Assembly (NCBI RefSeq): GCF_012911845.1
Contig: NZ_JAAXCU010000034.1
Location: 1-35,703 of the forward strand
DNA length: 35,703 bases
Source: Bacillus sp. RO2
GTDB lineage: Bacteria; Bacillota; Bacilli; Bacillales; Bacillaceae_I
Reading direction: 5' to 3'
The notes under the pieces are model-generated. The model made no database searches and was not told the origin of the DNA. It saw only the letters and a list, made by a program, of their open reading frames with translations. Of the stretch, positions 1 to 8,257 are shown one piece after another (positions within the stretch are counted from its first letter, which is position 1; every line of letters starts with the position of its first letter). Made by a program: the position numbers and the translations under genes.

Positions 1-547
1 AAGCATAAAGGGTAAAAGAGGAGGTGTCTCTCCGCCCGAAACTCTTCCAGAAAAACAAAAACGGTAATAGAGCAAGGGTTCTCTCCACCCGAACCTCTCC
101 TCGGAAAGCAAAAACGGTAGCAGAGCAGGTGTCCCTCCGCCCGAAACTCTTCCAGAAAAGCAAAAACGGTAACAGAGGAGGTGTCTCTCCGCCCTAAACT
201 CTTCCAGAAAAGCAAAACCGGTAATAGAGCAGGGTTCTCTCCACCCGAAACCCTTCCAGAAAAGCAAAAACGGTAATAGAGCAGGGTTCTCTCCACCCGA
301 AACTCTTCTAGGAAAGCAAAAACGGTAGCAGAGCAGGTGTCTCTCCACCCGAAACTCCTCCGGAAAAGCAAAAACGGTAACAGAGGATGTGTCTCTCCAC
401 CCGAAACTCCTCGGGAAAAACAAAAATGGTAATAGAGCAGGTGTCTCTCCACCCGAAACTCCTCCAGAAAAGCATAAAGGGTAAAAGAGGAGGTGTCTCT
501 CCGCCCGAAACTCTTCCAGAAAAACAAAAACGGTAATAGAGCAAGGG
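1..547. repeat. 52-bp tandem repeat array (about 10.5 copies), cut by the window edge
   Basis: The motif GGTAAyAGAG recurs at 11, 63, 116, 168, 220, 272, 324, 376, 428, 480 and 532, a spacing of 52 bp with one 53. Each unit also carries a CACCCGAAACTC-like block and an A-rich AGAAAAGCAAAAA block. Copies differ by a few substitutions, but bases 1-78 are repeated without a mismatch at 470-547, 469 bp away. A long minus-strand reading frame through part of the array is not a gene, because 52 is not a multiple of three. The array begins before the window. Confidence 0.93.
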
Positions 548-655
548 AGCGGGAATGTGGAGAACCCACAGGCGACAGTACATTGCTGAGGAAGCTTAAG
601 GTAGCCCCTGCGGAGCCATTTGCGGAATGGAACCGCGAAGGTTAACGATAAAGCA
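548..655 (+). repeat. Decayed copy of the ~127-bp GC-rich intergenic element
   Basis: Patches match the intact elements elsewhere in the window in the same order: GGAGAaCCCaCAGGCGA, GAGGAaGCTtAAG, CCATTTGCGGAAT and GGTTAACG. The left end is lost where the 52-bp array stops. It is too decayed to fold cleanly. Confidence 0.55.
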
Positions 656-707
656 ATCTCAAATTCTTAGATACAAGTAAAAACTAGGTATTTCGAATGA
701 TTTATAA

Positions 708-719
708 GAACGTGTGTTC
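708..719. promoter_or_regulatory. LexA (DinR/SOS) box
   Basis: GAACGTGTGTTC is a perfect GAAC-N4-GTTC palindrome, the core of the Bacillus LexA operator. Its right half covers the -35 position of the extended -10 promoter at 736-744, so bound LexA would block transcription of the small ORF at 809. Binding is inferred from the match and position. Confidence 0.7.
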
Positions 720-735
720 TGTTTTTTCGATAGAA

Positions 736-744
736 TGGTATAAT
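736..744 (+). promoter_or_regulatory. Extended -10 SigA promoter of the small toxin-like ORF
   Basis: TGGTATAAT is a full TGn-TATAAT extended -10. The -35 region, about 716-721, is poor and lies inside the LexA box, which fits a promoter that relies on its extended -10 and is repressed by LexA. A second TATAAT lies at 755-760. Confidence 0.65.
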
Positions 745-808
745 AGAGTAGACAGTATAATAGGAACGGGTGGTGCGGTGAATCCCTGTGGAGAACGGGG
801 GTGACCGT

Positions 809-904
809 ATGAGCGAGATGCAGCTTTTCCTCACATCAGGACTATTCCTCTTTGCGTTTGTAAATCTAGTAATCGTGCTAATAAAAGAAATGACAAAAAA
901 ATAA
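809..904 (+). CDS. Small hydrophobic peptide, holin-like type I toxin (31 aa)
   Basis: This is a 31-codon ORF with a G-rich ribosome site (GGGGGTG) just before the ATG. The product starts MSEMQLFLTSG, has one hydrophobic helix from about residue 5 to 25 and ends in charged KEMTKK. Short start, single membrane span and lysine tail are those of the small holin-like/TxpA-BsrG type I toxins of Bacillus, which insert in the membrane when overproduced. The context agrees: a LexA box and extended -10 promoter lie upstream, and a convergent RNA with its own promoter and terminator overlaps the 3' side. No database search was possible, so family membership is by pattern. A harmless small membrane peptide is the alternative. 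Confidence 0.62.
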   Translation: MSEMQLFLTSGLFLFAFVNLVIVLIKEMTKK

Positions 905-1046
905 CCCACCCGTGACTTCTAATTCGCTGTTAGGCAGTCGGGTGAGTTACTTATTACGTTCGACTCCACAGTAGCCGTGCTTCTGCGGAACTTATACTGT
1001 TAAGTCAAAGTGCGTCCAACACTTTGGCTTCTTCGATCATGTGTAT
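893..1046 (-). ncRNA. Predicted antisense RNA (type I antitoxin)
   Basis: On the minus strand an extended -10 promoter, TGCTATAAT, occupies 1061-1053, so transcription would begin near 1046 and run toward the toxin ORF. At its end a stem of CTCACCCG-type sequence (949-902) is followed by a run of T on the minus strand (901-894), a canonical terminator. The ~154-nt RNA would be complementary to the last toxin codons and the toxin mRNA 3' region, as in the TxpA/RatA and BsrG/SR4 pairs. Confidence 0.6.
1002..1030 (+). terminator. Hairpin at the 3' end of the toxin-like transcript
   Basis: AAGTCAAAGTG pairs with CACTTTGGCTT across a 7-base loop, an 11-bp stem with one wobble. The T tract is poor, so it may be an mRNA-stabilising end rather than an efficient terminator. 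Confidence 0.45.
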
Positions 1047-1100
1047 ACACAAATTATAGCACAAGACAACCAACTGTATACGAAATTTCGATTGGTAAAG

Positions 1101-2045
1101 TTATCTGACCAGTTTTTTTGCCTTCAGCGTGTTGGCAAAATGGACTTTTGCCACTTTGTTCAAAAATCCTTCTCCATGCTTTTCGATCACTCTTGCAGCT
1201 GCACTATCCACTTTTGAACCCGCACCTTTTGGAATCGTGATCCCTGCTAATTCGCTCAGCTTATCCATCTCTTTCAAAAAAGAATACCTCGCAATGATCG
1301 ACGCCGCTGCAACGGAAAGGTGCAGTCCTTCTGCTTTGGTATGAAAATAAACATTTTCACGAACAATTTTCTTCTGCTGAGCCACATGGCGATAGTAGAT
1401 CCCAGATTCAGCAAACTGGTCAATGAGTATTGCATCGGGTTTTTCCGGGGCGATCTTATCTAGTACATGTTGCAATGCTTTATTATGCAGCAAAGCCTTG
1501 ATTTTTCCTTGGCTCATACCACTCTGTTGCAGTTCATTATATTTTTCATTATGTAAAACTAATAGGCTGTAAGGAACATGCGGCAAGATTGCTTTTGCTA
1601 TTCGCACAATCTTTTCATCATTTAATGCTTTCGAATCCTGCACACCCAGCTCTTTCAATTTATCCATGTGTTCTTTTTTTACATATGCGGCACAAACAGT
1701 AATTGGGCCAAAATAATCTCCTGTCCCTACTTCATCAGATCCGATGACAGAAAGGGATGCAAACCCTGCAGGTAAGGAGGATTTCACTGATGAAACAGTA
1801 GTTGCTTTTTTGCTAGCTTTAGCGGGTGCGTCCGTTGCCCCGAACCCCTTCCATATGTTCGCTTCCTCTTCCGCCCCTTTTCCTTGGAACAACACTTTTC
1901 CCGACTTGTATGCGGTAATATTACAAGTAGGCGATTTGGCGACAAAAACAGCCCCTGTTGGGAGTTTATCTATCTTATGTTCCTTATAGAAACTCTCAAT
2001 TTTGTTTAAAATAGTTCCAGATACCTGGATGACTTGATACGACAA
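1101..2045 (-). CDS. rnhC: Ribonuclease HIII
   Basis: RNase HIII cuts the RNA strand of RNA-DNA hybrids in the cytoplasm and helps clear R-loops and Okazaki primers. The 314-residue length is the family norm (B. subtilis RnhC is about 313). An N-terminal substrate-binding (TBP-like) domain covers about residues 1-90. The catalytic domain opens with GSDEVGTGDYFGP, giving the metal-binding pair D104 and E105; a further acidic residue is D209 in ILIDQFAE, and SVAAASIIARY is the conserved helix. The start is TTG, chosen because TAGGAG lies 8 bases before it and the product begins MSYQVIQ. It is divergent from zapA across a 94-bp gap and is the first large minus-strand gene. Confidence 0.97.
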   Translation of the reverse strand: MSYQVIQVSGTILNKIESFYKEHKIDKLPTGAVFVAKSPTCNITAYKSGKVLFQGKGAEEEANIWKGFGATDAPAKASKKATTVSSVKSSLPAGFASLSVIGSDEVGTGDYFGPITVCAAYVKKEHMDKLKELGVQDSKALNDEKIVRIAKAILPHVPYSLLVLHNEKYNELQQSGMSQGKIKALLHNKALQHVLDKIAPEKPDAILIDQFAESGIYYRHVAQQKKIVRENVYFHTKAEGLHLSVAAASIIARYSFLKEMDKLSELAGITIPKGAGSKVDSAAARVIEKHGEGFLNKVAKVHFANTLKAKKLVR

Positions 2046-2154
2046 TTAATTCACTCCTACTACAAATTTTTACATTTTTCCATGTTTCTTTTCCACTTTA
2101 CAATGTTTCGTGGTATTATAAAGATTAGGATTTTAATGAATGGGGGCATACACG

Positions 2155-2409
2155 TTGTCAGAGCATAAAACTCGCACAACTGTCGACATATATGGACAAC
2201 AATACTCGATTGTTGGTACGGAAAGTATAAGTCACATACGACTTGTTGCTTCCATTGTCGATGAAAAAATGAGAGAAATCAATAGCAAAAATTCAAACTT
2301 GGACATCAGTAAACTGGCAGTTCTTACTGCGGTGAATGTTGTACATGATTATATCAAATTAAAAGATGAATACGATATGCTTGAGAGAGAATTAAAGAAA
2401 AAGGGTTGA
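2155..2409 (+). CDS. zapA: Cell division protein ZapA
   Basis: ZapA is a small cytoplasmic protein that binds FtsZ and promotes Z-ring bundling. The product (84 aa from this start) contains [31 protein letters not shown] and [14 protein letters not shown], the conserved ZapA blocks, followed by a C-terminal coiled coil rich in K, E and L. I chose the TTG at 2155 because it gives [14 protein letters not shown], which lines up with the B. subtilis start, and GGGGG lies 8 bases upstream. An in-frame ATG at 2140 adds five residues and is the alternative. The stop overlaps the upstream reach of cvpA, so the two are co-transcribed. Confidence 0.93.
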   Translation: MSEHKTRTTVDIYGQQYSIVGTESISHIRLVASIVDEKMREINSKNSNLDISKLAVLTAVNVVHDYIKLKDEYDMLERELKKKG

Positions 2410-2414
2410 GTACG

Positions 2415-2960
2415 ATGTTAGACTTGATTATTATCTTTCTATTTATTATGGGACTGATTGTTGGGATCCGCAGGGGATTCATTATGCAGATTGTCCATCT
2501 TTCCGGCTTTATAGCAGCCTTTGTGGTTGCATATATGTTTTATGCTGACTTAGCACCGAAATTAAAACTTTGGGTGCCGATGCCGAGTTTTGGCAATGCT
2601 GAGTTTTCCATGTTTTTCGAGACGATCAGTTTAGATACGGCTTATTACAGGGCTGTTGCTTTTGCAATTCTTTTCTTTGGAACAAGGATTGCTGCTCAGA
2701 TTATCGGATCTATGTTGGATTTCCTTTCCCACTTGCCGATCTTGAAACAGGTGAACAGCTGGGCAGGTGCAGTGTTAGGCTTTGTGGAAGTTTACTTGAT
2801 TGTGTTTCTTTTCTTATACATAGGAGCATTGGTTCCTCTGGAGATGGTGCAGACCTCAATCAGTGATTCGTCCATGGCAAAGGGAATTGTGGAAAATACA
2901 CCGATATTCTCAGAAAAGCTACAAGAATTATGGTCCGGTTATTTGACAAGCAAGCAATAA
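2415..2960 (+). CDS. cvpA: CvpA family membrane protein (YshB-like)
   Basis: This is a membrane protein of about 181 residues with four hydrophobic segments, near residues 1-15, 25-45, 75-95 and 110-140. The opening MLDLIIIFLFIMGLIVGIRRG, with its arginine pair after the first helix, is the CvpA signature; E. coli CvpA is linked to colicin V production and the Bacillus role is not established. ATG 2415 is taken as the start because it gives the conserved MLDL opening. A TTG at 2406 overlaps the zapA stop and would add three residues. It lies in a zapA-cvpA operon and ends at a strong terminator. Confidence 0.88.
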   Translation: MLDLIIIFLFIMGLIVGIRRGFIMQIVHLSGFIAAFVVAYMFYADLAPKLKLWVPMPSFGNAEFSMFFETISLDTAYYRAVAFAILFFGTRIAAQIIGSMLDFLSHLPILKQVNSWAGAVLGFVEVYLIVFLFLYIGALVPLEMVQTSISDSSMAKGIVENTPIFSEKLQELWSGYLTSKQ

Positions 2961-2974
2961 TACAAACAATCGAT

Positions 2975-3004
2975 AAAACAGGCCTTTTTTGGGCCTGTTT
3001 TTTT
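2975..3004 (+). terminator. Rho-independent terminator after zapA-cvpA
   Basis: AAACAGGCC and GGCCTGTTT form a stem around a T-rich loop, followed by a T run to 3004. It separates zapA-cvpA from polX. Confidence 0.9.
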
Positions 3005-3023
3005 GTGGAAGCAGTTTGTTCGA

Positions 3024-3053
3024 TTGTACATTTGCCTCATTTATTTGTATGAT
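3024..3053 (+). promoter_or_regulatory. SigA-type promoter for polX-mutS2
   Basis: TTGTAC (3024-3029) and TATGAT (3048-3053) are 18 bp apart, about 40 bp before the polX start and just after the cvpA terminator. Confidence 0.6.
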
Positions 3054-3091
3054 TTAATTAGATAAGTCTACATAAGGTCAGGTGAAGTAAC

Positions 3092-4813
3092 GTGAATAAA
3101 AAACAAATCGTAAAATGGCTTGAAACGATTGCTACATATATGGAATTAAAGGGCGAGAACGGTTTTAAAGTTTCAGCGTTTCGTAAAGCGGCGCTAGCCC
3201 TTGAAAATGATGAGAGAAGCTTAAGTCAAATAGAAGATTTTACAAAAATAAGTGGCATTGGAAAAGGGACTGCAGCTGTCATCCATGAAATATTGGAAAC
3301 AGGAAAATCATCCGTTTTAGAGGAGCTGCAACAAGAAGTTCCTGAAGGGTTGATTCCGTTATTAAAATTGCCTGGGCTTGGCGGCAAAAAAATAGCGAAA
3401 CTTTATCAAGAACTAGACGTAGTAGATATGACAAGCTTAAAAGAAGCCTGTGAAGCAGAAAAAGTGCAGGCGCTTGCCGGCTTTGGAAAAAAGACTGAAG
3501 AGAAAATCCTTGCTGCAATCGAGGAAGTCGGAAAACGTCCAGATCGTTTGCCGATCTCTTTTATGACGCCGATTGCAGAACAAATTGAACAATTCCTTGC
3601 AACCGTAGATGGAATAGAGGAATACTCCCGTGCAGGAAGCCTTCGCAGATACAGGGAAACCATTAAAGATTTGGACTTTATCATTTCCACAACAGAACCT
3701 ACAAAAGTTCGGGAGCAGCTAGTGAAAATGGATAGGGTGATTGAAATTATTTCAAATGGTGATACAAAAGTGTCCATCATTTTAAAATATGATTATGATG
3801 TGTCCGTTGATTTCCGCATGGTGGAACCTTTAAGCTTCCCGACAACTTTGCATCATTTTACCGGATCAAAAGACCATAACGTCCGTATGCGCCAGCTTGC
3901 AAAAGATCGTGGAGAGAAAATTAGTGAGTACGGTGTGGAAAATGTGGAAACAGGAGAAATGAAACATTTCAAAACGGAAGAAGCGTTTTTCCGTCATTTT
4001 AACCTGCCTTTCATTCCACCTGAGATAAGAGAAGATGGGACAGAAGTGGATTATGCATTAGAGCATGGGGAGATACCATTAGTGTCACTAGATGACATAA
4101 GAGGAGATCTCCATATGCACTCTACCTATAGCGATGGTGCCTACACAATCGAAGAGATGATAGAAGCAAACCGTGCAAAAGGGTATAAATATATGGCGAT
4201 TACCGATCACTCTCAATATCTGAAAGTAGCAAACGGATTGACGCCGGAACGCCTTAGACAACAAAAGGAAGAAATTAAGAAACTCAATGAAAAATATGAT
4301 GATATTACGATTTTATCCGGTGTGGAAATGGACATCCTCCCTGACGGCTCTCTTGATTATGATGATGAGTTAATGGAAGAGATGGATATTGTCATTGCAT
4401 CCATACATTCAAGCTTTTCACAAAAAAGAGAAGTGATCATGGACCGCTTGAGAAAAGCGTTGGAAAATAATCATGTGGACATTATCGCACACCCTACAGG
4501 ACGCCTGATTGGACGCAGGGAAGGGTATGATGTGGACGTGGAAATGCTAATTCAGCTGGCAAAAGAAACAGATACCGCGCTTGAGCTGAATGCCAACCCG
4601 AATCGCTTAGACCTTGCAAGCCATTATGTTCGACTTGCACAGGACGCGGGAGTGAAGCTTGTCATTAACACAGATGCCCACAGCATCGACATGCTGGATC
4701 ATATGGAAGTGGGAGTGGCAGCGGCAAGAAAAGGCTGGATAAAAAAAGACAATGTAATCAATACATGGTCACTGGACGAGTTAAAGAAATTTTTAACACG
4801 ACACCATACGTAA
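3092..4813 (+). CDS. polX: DNA polymerase/3'-5' exonuclease PolX
   Basis: This is a family X DNA polymerase that fills short gaps in base-excision repair, fused to a PHP phosphoesterase domain that supplies Mn-dependent 3'-5' exonuclease activity. The 573 residues match the bacterial PolX norm. Two helix-hairpin-helix motifs lie near residues 53-70 ([16 protein letters not shown]) and 92-105 ([14 protein letters not shown]). The polymerase palm has GSLRR at 182-186 and the catalytic aspartates D193, D195 and D240. The PHP domain begins at [11 protein letters not shown] (H341, H343) and continues with [21 protein letters not shown] and NTDAHS. The start is GTG with AGGTGA seven bases upstream. 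mutS2 follows after 28 bp, probably in one transcript. Confidence 0.96.
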   Translation: MNKKQIVKWLETIATYMELKGENGFKVSAFRKAALALENDERSLSQIEDFTKISGIGKGTAAVIHEILETGKSSVLEELQQEVPEGLIPLLKLPGLGGKKIAKLYQELDVVDMTSLKEACEAEKVQALAGFGKKTEEKILAAIEEVGKRPDRLPISFMTPIAEQIEQFLATVDGIEEYSRAGSLRRYRETIKDLDFIISTTEPTKVREQLVKMDRVIEIISNGDTKVSIILKYDYDVSVDFRMVEPLSFPTTLHHFTGSKDHNVRMRQLAKDRGEKISEYGVENVETGEMKHFKTEEAFFRHFNLPFIPPEIREDGTEVDYALEHGEIPLVSLDDIRGDLHMHSTYSDGAYTIEEMIEANRAKGYKYMAITDHSQYLKVANGLTPERLRQQKEEIKKLNEKYDDITILSGVEMDILPDGSLDYDDELMEEMDIVIASIHSSFSQKREVIMDRLRKALENNHVDIIAHPTGRLIGRREGYDVDVEMLIQLAKETDTALELNANPNRLDLASHYVRLAQDAGVKLVINTDAHSIDMLDHMEVGVAAARKGWIKKDNVINTWSLDELKKFLTRHHT

Positions 4814-4841
4814 TGTAAAGACAGAAGGGAGTTATGGTACC

Positions 4842-7199
4842 GTGCAACCAAGGGTTTTAAAGGTATTGGAATTTAATAAAGTAAAAGATAAATTGGCTAC
4901 TTTTTCTGCCTCCTCCTTAGGGAAAGAAAAAGTGGCCCAACTGACGCCTGCCACCAATTATGAAGAGGTGGTAAAGAGACAACTGCAAACAGATGAGGCG
5001 GCAACTGTCCTTCGGTTAAAAGGGGAAGTTCCCCTTGGTGGAATCACCGATATTCGTGCACATGTAAAGCGTGCGGAGATTGGCGGGACATTGAACACCC
5101 ATGAACTGTTGGATATCGCAGGAACTATTTATGCGGCGCGAAAGCTAGACCGTTTTGTGGAATCTGTATTAGAAGAAGATATATCCATTCCTATTTTAAA
5201 AGAATATATGGATCAATTAATCATTTATCCTGAACTTGAACGTAATATCAAAAATTGTATAGATGAATATGGGGAAGTACTGGACGGAGCGAGTGATAAG
5301 TTAAGAGGAATCCGTCAGCAATTAAGGTCCACAGAGTCCAGGGTGCGAGAAAAACTAGAAAGCATGATTCGTTCTTCCAACGCACAGAAGATGTTGTCAG
5401 ATGCCATCATCACTATTCGTAATGAGCGTTATGTCATACCGGTAAAACAAGAATACCGCGGTTCTTATGGTGGGATAGTACACGATCAATCCTCCTCAGG
5501 AGCGACATTGTTCATCGAGCCTCAGCAGGTAGTAGATCTTAACAATGTTCTTCAAGAAGCAAAGGTGAAAGAAAAGCTGGAAATAGATCGTATACTAGCC
5601 GAGCTTTCAGCCGAAGTTGCAGAAGTTGCCCGTGATCTTCTTGAAAATGTTCACATTCTAGCGGAAATAGATTTTATGTTTGCTAAAGCGAAGTATGGAA
5701 AACATATCCGAGGAACAAAACCTGAAATCAATAATGATAAATATATAAGGTTAGTTCAGGCAAGACACCCTCTCATCATTGAGGATGAAGTTGTTCCGAA
5801 TACGATTGAGCTTGGAAAAGACTATACTTCCATTGTTATTACCGGACCTAATACAGGCGGTAAAACCGTAACGTTGAAAACACTTGGTTTATTAACGATT
5901 ATGGCTCAATCAGGACTTCATGTACCAGCTCAAGACGGGTCGGAAGTGGGAGTTTTCTCTGCTGTATATGCAGATATAGGGGATGAACAATCCATCGAGC
6001 AAAGCTTAAGTACATTCTCCTCGCATATGGTCAATATTGTGGATATTCTTAAAAAAGTAGACCACGACAGTCTGGTTCTTTTTGATGAGCTTGGCGCAGG
6101 AACAGACCCACAAGAAGGAGCAGCCCTTGCTATCTCGATTTTGGATGAAGTATATCAACGAGGTGCTTGTGTCATTGCGACCACCCATTACCCTGAGTTA
6201 AAAGCATATGGTTATAACCGAGAGGGGGTAGTCAACGCAAGTGTCGAATTTGATGTGGATACATTAAGTCCTACTTATCGTTTGCTTATCGGGGTCCCTG
6301 GTAGAAGTAATGCATTTGAGATTTCAAAACGTCTAGGGTTGAGCATGGAAGTCATCGACCGGGCGAAAGGCTTTGTCAGTGAGGATAGCAACAAAGTGGA
6401 GAATATGATCGCTTCTTTGGAAGCTTCCCAAAAAAGAGCAGAAGAAGAATGGAAAGAAGCAGAAAAAATAAGAAAAACATCACAGCAGCTGCATGAAGAT
6501 CTCGAGCAGCAAATGCAGGAGCTGAACGAACAGCGCGATAAACTGTACGAAAAAGCAGCCGAAAAAGCCGAGAAAATGGTGGAGGATGCGAAGGAAGAAG
6601 CAGAAAAGGTTATCCGTGAATTGCGCAAGATGCGAATGGAACAGCACGCCAATGTAAAAGAGCACGAGTTAATCGATGCCAAAAAACGATTGGAAGGTGC
6701 TGTGCCTACTGTAAAAAAATCTGCAGCTACGAAAAAACAGGAAGCTAACAATCAAACGCTGGAGCCTGGTGACGAAGTAAAGGTATTGAGCCTAAACCAA
6801 AAAGGACATCTTGTGGAAAAAACGGGAGCCAAGGAATGGCAAGTTCAAATCGGCATTATGAAAATGAAAGTGAAAACGAAGGACATTCAATATTTGAGCA
6901 GACCAAAGCCTGTGGAAACGAAACCACTCGCTACCATCAAAGGGAAAGACTATCATGTAAGTATAGAGCTTGACCTACGTGGCGAACGGTTTGAAAATGC
7001 ACTCATGAGAGTGGAAAAATACTTGGATGATGCGACATTAGCAGGTTATCACCGTGTATCTATCATTCATGGTAAAGGAACGGGAGCGCTACGTGTTGGG
7101 GTGCAAAATTACTTGAAGAACCACCGCTCCGTTAAAAATTATCGATTTGGTGAGGCGTCTGAAGGTGGCACTGGTGTTACCGTCGTCGAACTGAAATAA
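4842..7199 (+). CDS. mutS2: MutS2 ATPase/endonuclease (ribosome rescue, anti-recombination)
   Basis: MutS2 is a MutS-like ATPase without the mismatch-recognition domain. It was first linked to recombination control and in B. subtilis has been shown to act on collided ribosomes. The 785 residues equal the B. subtilis protein. The ATPase core has Walker [10 protein letters not shown] at 334-342, then the SSHMVNI and [12 protein letters not shown] (Walker B) motifs and [12 protein letters not shown] charged coiled coil lies at about residues 520-640. The C-terminal Smr nuclease domain starts at LDLRGER (710) and contains HGKGTG (743-748). The start is GTG with AAGGGAG 11 bases upstream. It is followed within 15 bp by the DUF350 gene, as in B. 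subtilis. Confidence 0.97.
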   Translation: MQPRVLKVLEFNKVKDKLATFSASSLGKEKVAQLTPATNYEEVVKRQLQTDEAATVLRLKGEVPLGGITDIRAHVKRAEIGGTLNTHELLDIAGTIYAARKLDRFVESVLEEDISIPILKEYMDQLIIYPELERNIKNCIDEYGEVLDGASDKLRGIRQQLRSTESRVREKLESMIRSSNAQKMLSDAIITIRNERYVIPVKQEYRGSYGGIVHDQSSSGATLFIEPQQVVDLNNVLQEAKVKEKLEIDRILAELSAEVAEVARDLLENVHILAEIDFMFAKAKYGKHIRGTKPEINNDKYIRLVQARHPLIIEDEVVPNTIELGKDYTSIVITGPNTGGKTVTLKTLGLLTIMAQSGLHVPAQDGSEVGVFSAVYADIGDEQSIEQSLSTFSSHMVNIVDILKKVDHDSLVLFDELGAGTDPQEGAALAISILDEVYQRGACVIATTHYPELKAYGYNREGVVNASVEFDVDTLSPTYRLLIGVPGRSNAFEISKRLGLSMEVIDRAKGFVSEDSNKVENMIASLEASQKRAEEEWKEAEKIRKTSQQLHEDLEQQMQELNEQRDKLYEKAAEKAEKMVEDAKEEAEKVIRELRKMRMEQHANVKEHELIDAKKRLEGAVPTVKKSAATKKQEANNQTLEPGDEVKVLSLNQKGHLVEKTGAKEWQVQIGIMKMKVKTKDIQYLSRPKPVETKPLATIKGKDYHVSIELDLRGERFENALMRVEKYLDDATLAGYHRVSIIHGKGTGALRVGVQNYLKNHRSVKNYRFGEASEGGTGVTVVELK

Positions 7200-7213
7200 G
7201 AGGGGAGCATGAT

Positions 7214-7621
7214 ATGTCTGCTTTTTGGGAAAATGAATTAGTCCGAACAGCTGCCAACTTTAGTGTGGTGGTACTATGTCTTGTTCTGTTTCTGGCTATT
7301 TTTGAACTTGTGACAAAATATAAAAACATGGAAGAAATTAAAAAAGGTAATTTTGCTGTAGCGATGGCAACAGGCGGAAAAATACTCGGTATCGCCAACA
7401 TTTTCAGGTACTCTATTAGCGATCATGATACGTTGTTGACGATGATTGGCTGGGGAGCGGTTGGATTTGTCTTGTTGTTGTTTGCCTATTTTATCTTTGA
7501 GTTTTTGACACCAAGCTTTAACATAGATAAGGAAATAGAAAAAGGGAATTGGGCTGTCGGGTTTATTTCCTTTGTCATTTCTGTAGGGTTGTCTTTTATT
7601 ATTGGGGCAAGTATTGGATAA
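7214..7621 (+). CDS. yshE: DUF350 integral membrane protein (YshE-like)
   Basis: This 135-residue protein has four predicted membrane segments, near residues 15-35, 50-65 (weaker), 75-98 and 113-133. Its two halves resemble each other: MEEIKKGNFAVAMATGGKILG echoes IDKEIEKGNWAVGFISFVIS, the internal repeat typical of DUF350. The function of the family is unknown. It lies 14 bp after mutS2 with a GAGGGGAG ribosome site, so it ends the polX-mutS2 transcript together with the tiny ORF that follows. Confidence 0.88.
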   Translation: MSAFWENELVRTAANFSVVVLCLVLFLAIFELVTKYKNMEEIKKGNFAVAMATGGKILGIANIFRYSISDHDTLLTMIGWGAVGFVLLLFAYFIFEFLTPSFNIDKEIEKGNWAVGFISFVISVGLSFIIGASIG

Positions 7622-7634
7622 GGAGTAGGGAATT

Positions 7635-7715
7635 TTGGAAACTTTAGCAAAAGTGTTGATTGGTTGTTGTATCGTGTTTGTCATAATAGGAATCATTTAT
7701 CTTTTTATTGCATAA
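7635..7715 (+). CDS. Tiny single-span membrane protein, 26 aa (hypothetical)
   Basis: The ORF has a TTG start with AAGGAG nine bases upstream, stops at TAA and is followed at once by a terminator. The product begins METLAKVLIGCC and is almost wholly hydrophobic: one membrane helix with a short charged N-terminus. It lies 13 bp after the DUF350 gene and before the operon terminator, so it would be translated from the same message. No known function. The strong ribosome site and position make it more likely real than chance, but it is very short. Confidence 0.5.
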   Translation: METLAKVLIGCCIVFVIIGIIYLFIA

Positions 7716-7731
7716 AGAGTTAATAACAGTG

Positions 7732-7775
7732 AGGAAGAAGAAGCAAGTTTCACATTGCTGATTCTTCCTTTTTTT
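7732..7775 (+). terminator. Rho-independent terminator of the polX-mutS2-yshE transcript
   Basis: GGAAGAAGAAGCAA pairs with TTGCTGATTCTTCC around a short loop, followed by seven T. Confidence 0.9.
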
Positions 7776-7800
7776 AAAGGACAATAAAGTAGAATATACT

Positions 7801-7927
7801 GTTGATCTCCGTTCCAGGCGCTTCGCTTGCCTGCGGGCGGTCCGTGAGCCTCCTCAGGCTTCGCCTTCCGGGGTCTCACCTGTCCCTTCCTCCCGCGGGC
7901 GTCTGCGCGCCTTCCACTACAATCAAC
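7801..7927 (-). repeat. ~127-bp GC-rich element, subfamily B, minus orientation
   Basis: The ends GTTGAT and ATCAAC are inverted repeats. Read on the minus strand it carries GGAAGGCGCGCAGAC, CAGGTGAGACCCCGG, GAGGAGGCTCACGG and AAGCGAAGCGCCTGG. The inner arms CAGGTGAG/GGCTCAC and GCGGG/CCCGC can pair. It forms an inverted pair with the element at 8017. Confidence 0.85.
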
Positions 7928-8016
7928 TTGGCTATTTCATTCACCAATTGTATTACAAGAAGAGTTGTAAACGAGTTACCGGAAAAAGGGTCAACTATAA
8001 GTCTACGTAATTTCTA

Positions 8017-8130
8017 GCTGTGGATTGGAGAAAATGGCGGAGACTCCAGCGGGGGAGTAACGGTAGGTTGAGACCCCTGAAGCGTTGTGAAGAGGCTCAA
8101 GCACCGTCCCGCGGAAAGGAACAGCGGCGA
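8017..8130 (+). repeat. ~127-bp GC-rich element, subfamily A, right end shortened
   Basis: It begins GCTGTGGATTGGAG and carries GGCGGAGACTCCAGCGGGGGA, TTGAGACCCC, GAGGCTCAAGCACCGTCCCGC and AACAGCGGCG. The AATC part of the right terminal arm is missing. It sits 90 bp from the minus-strand element at 7801. Confidence 0.85.
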
Positions 8131-8257
8131 TTAACCAATTCATCCAAATTAGTACAAGGCGAGTTTCTTTCCCAGTTTTTCTTACCTTAAAAAAGTTGTT
8201 CAGCAGGGAGAAAGGGTAGAATCGTAGAATATAGGTGGTAAGGGAGGGGTTGTTGGT

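Noticed and set aside
1-547. CRISPR array
   Set aside because: The whole 52-bp unit is repeated with scattered substitutions; there are no unique spacers between conserved repeats and no cas genes nearby. The same holds for 30660-30960.
308-583. Minus-strand 91-aa ORF in the tandem array
   Set aside because: It is a frame left open by the repeat; the unit is not a multiple of three and no ribosome site precedes it.
667-909. Minus-strand 80-aa ORF over the toxin locus
   Set aside because: It runs antisense through the toxin ORF, its promoter and LexA box, with no ribosome site or recognisable domain.
7802-8017. 71-aa plus-strand ORF between the two repeats
   Set aside because: Its first half is the GC-rich element read as protein, and no ribosome site is present.
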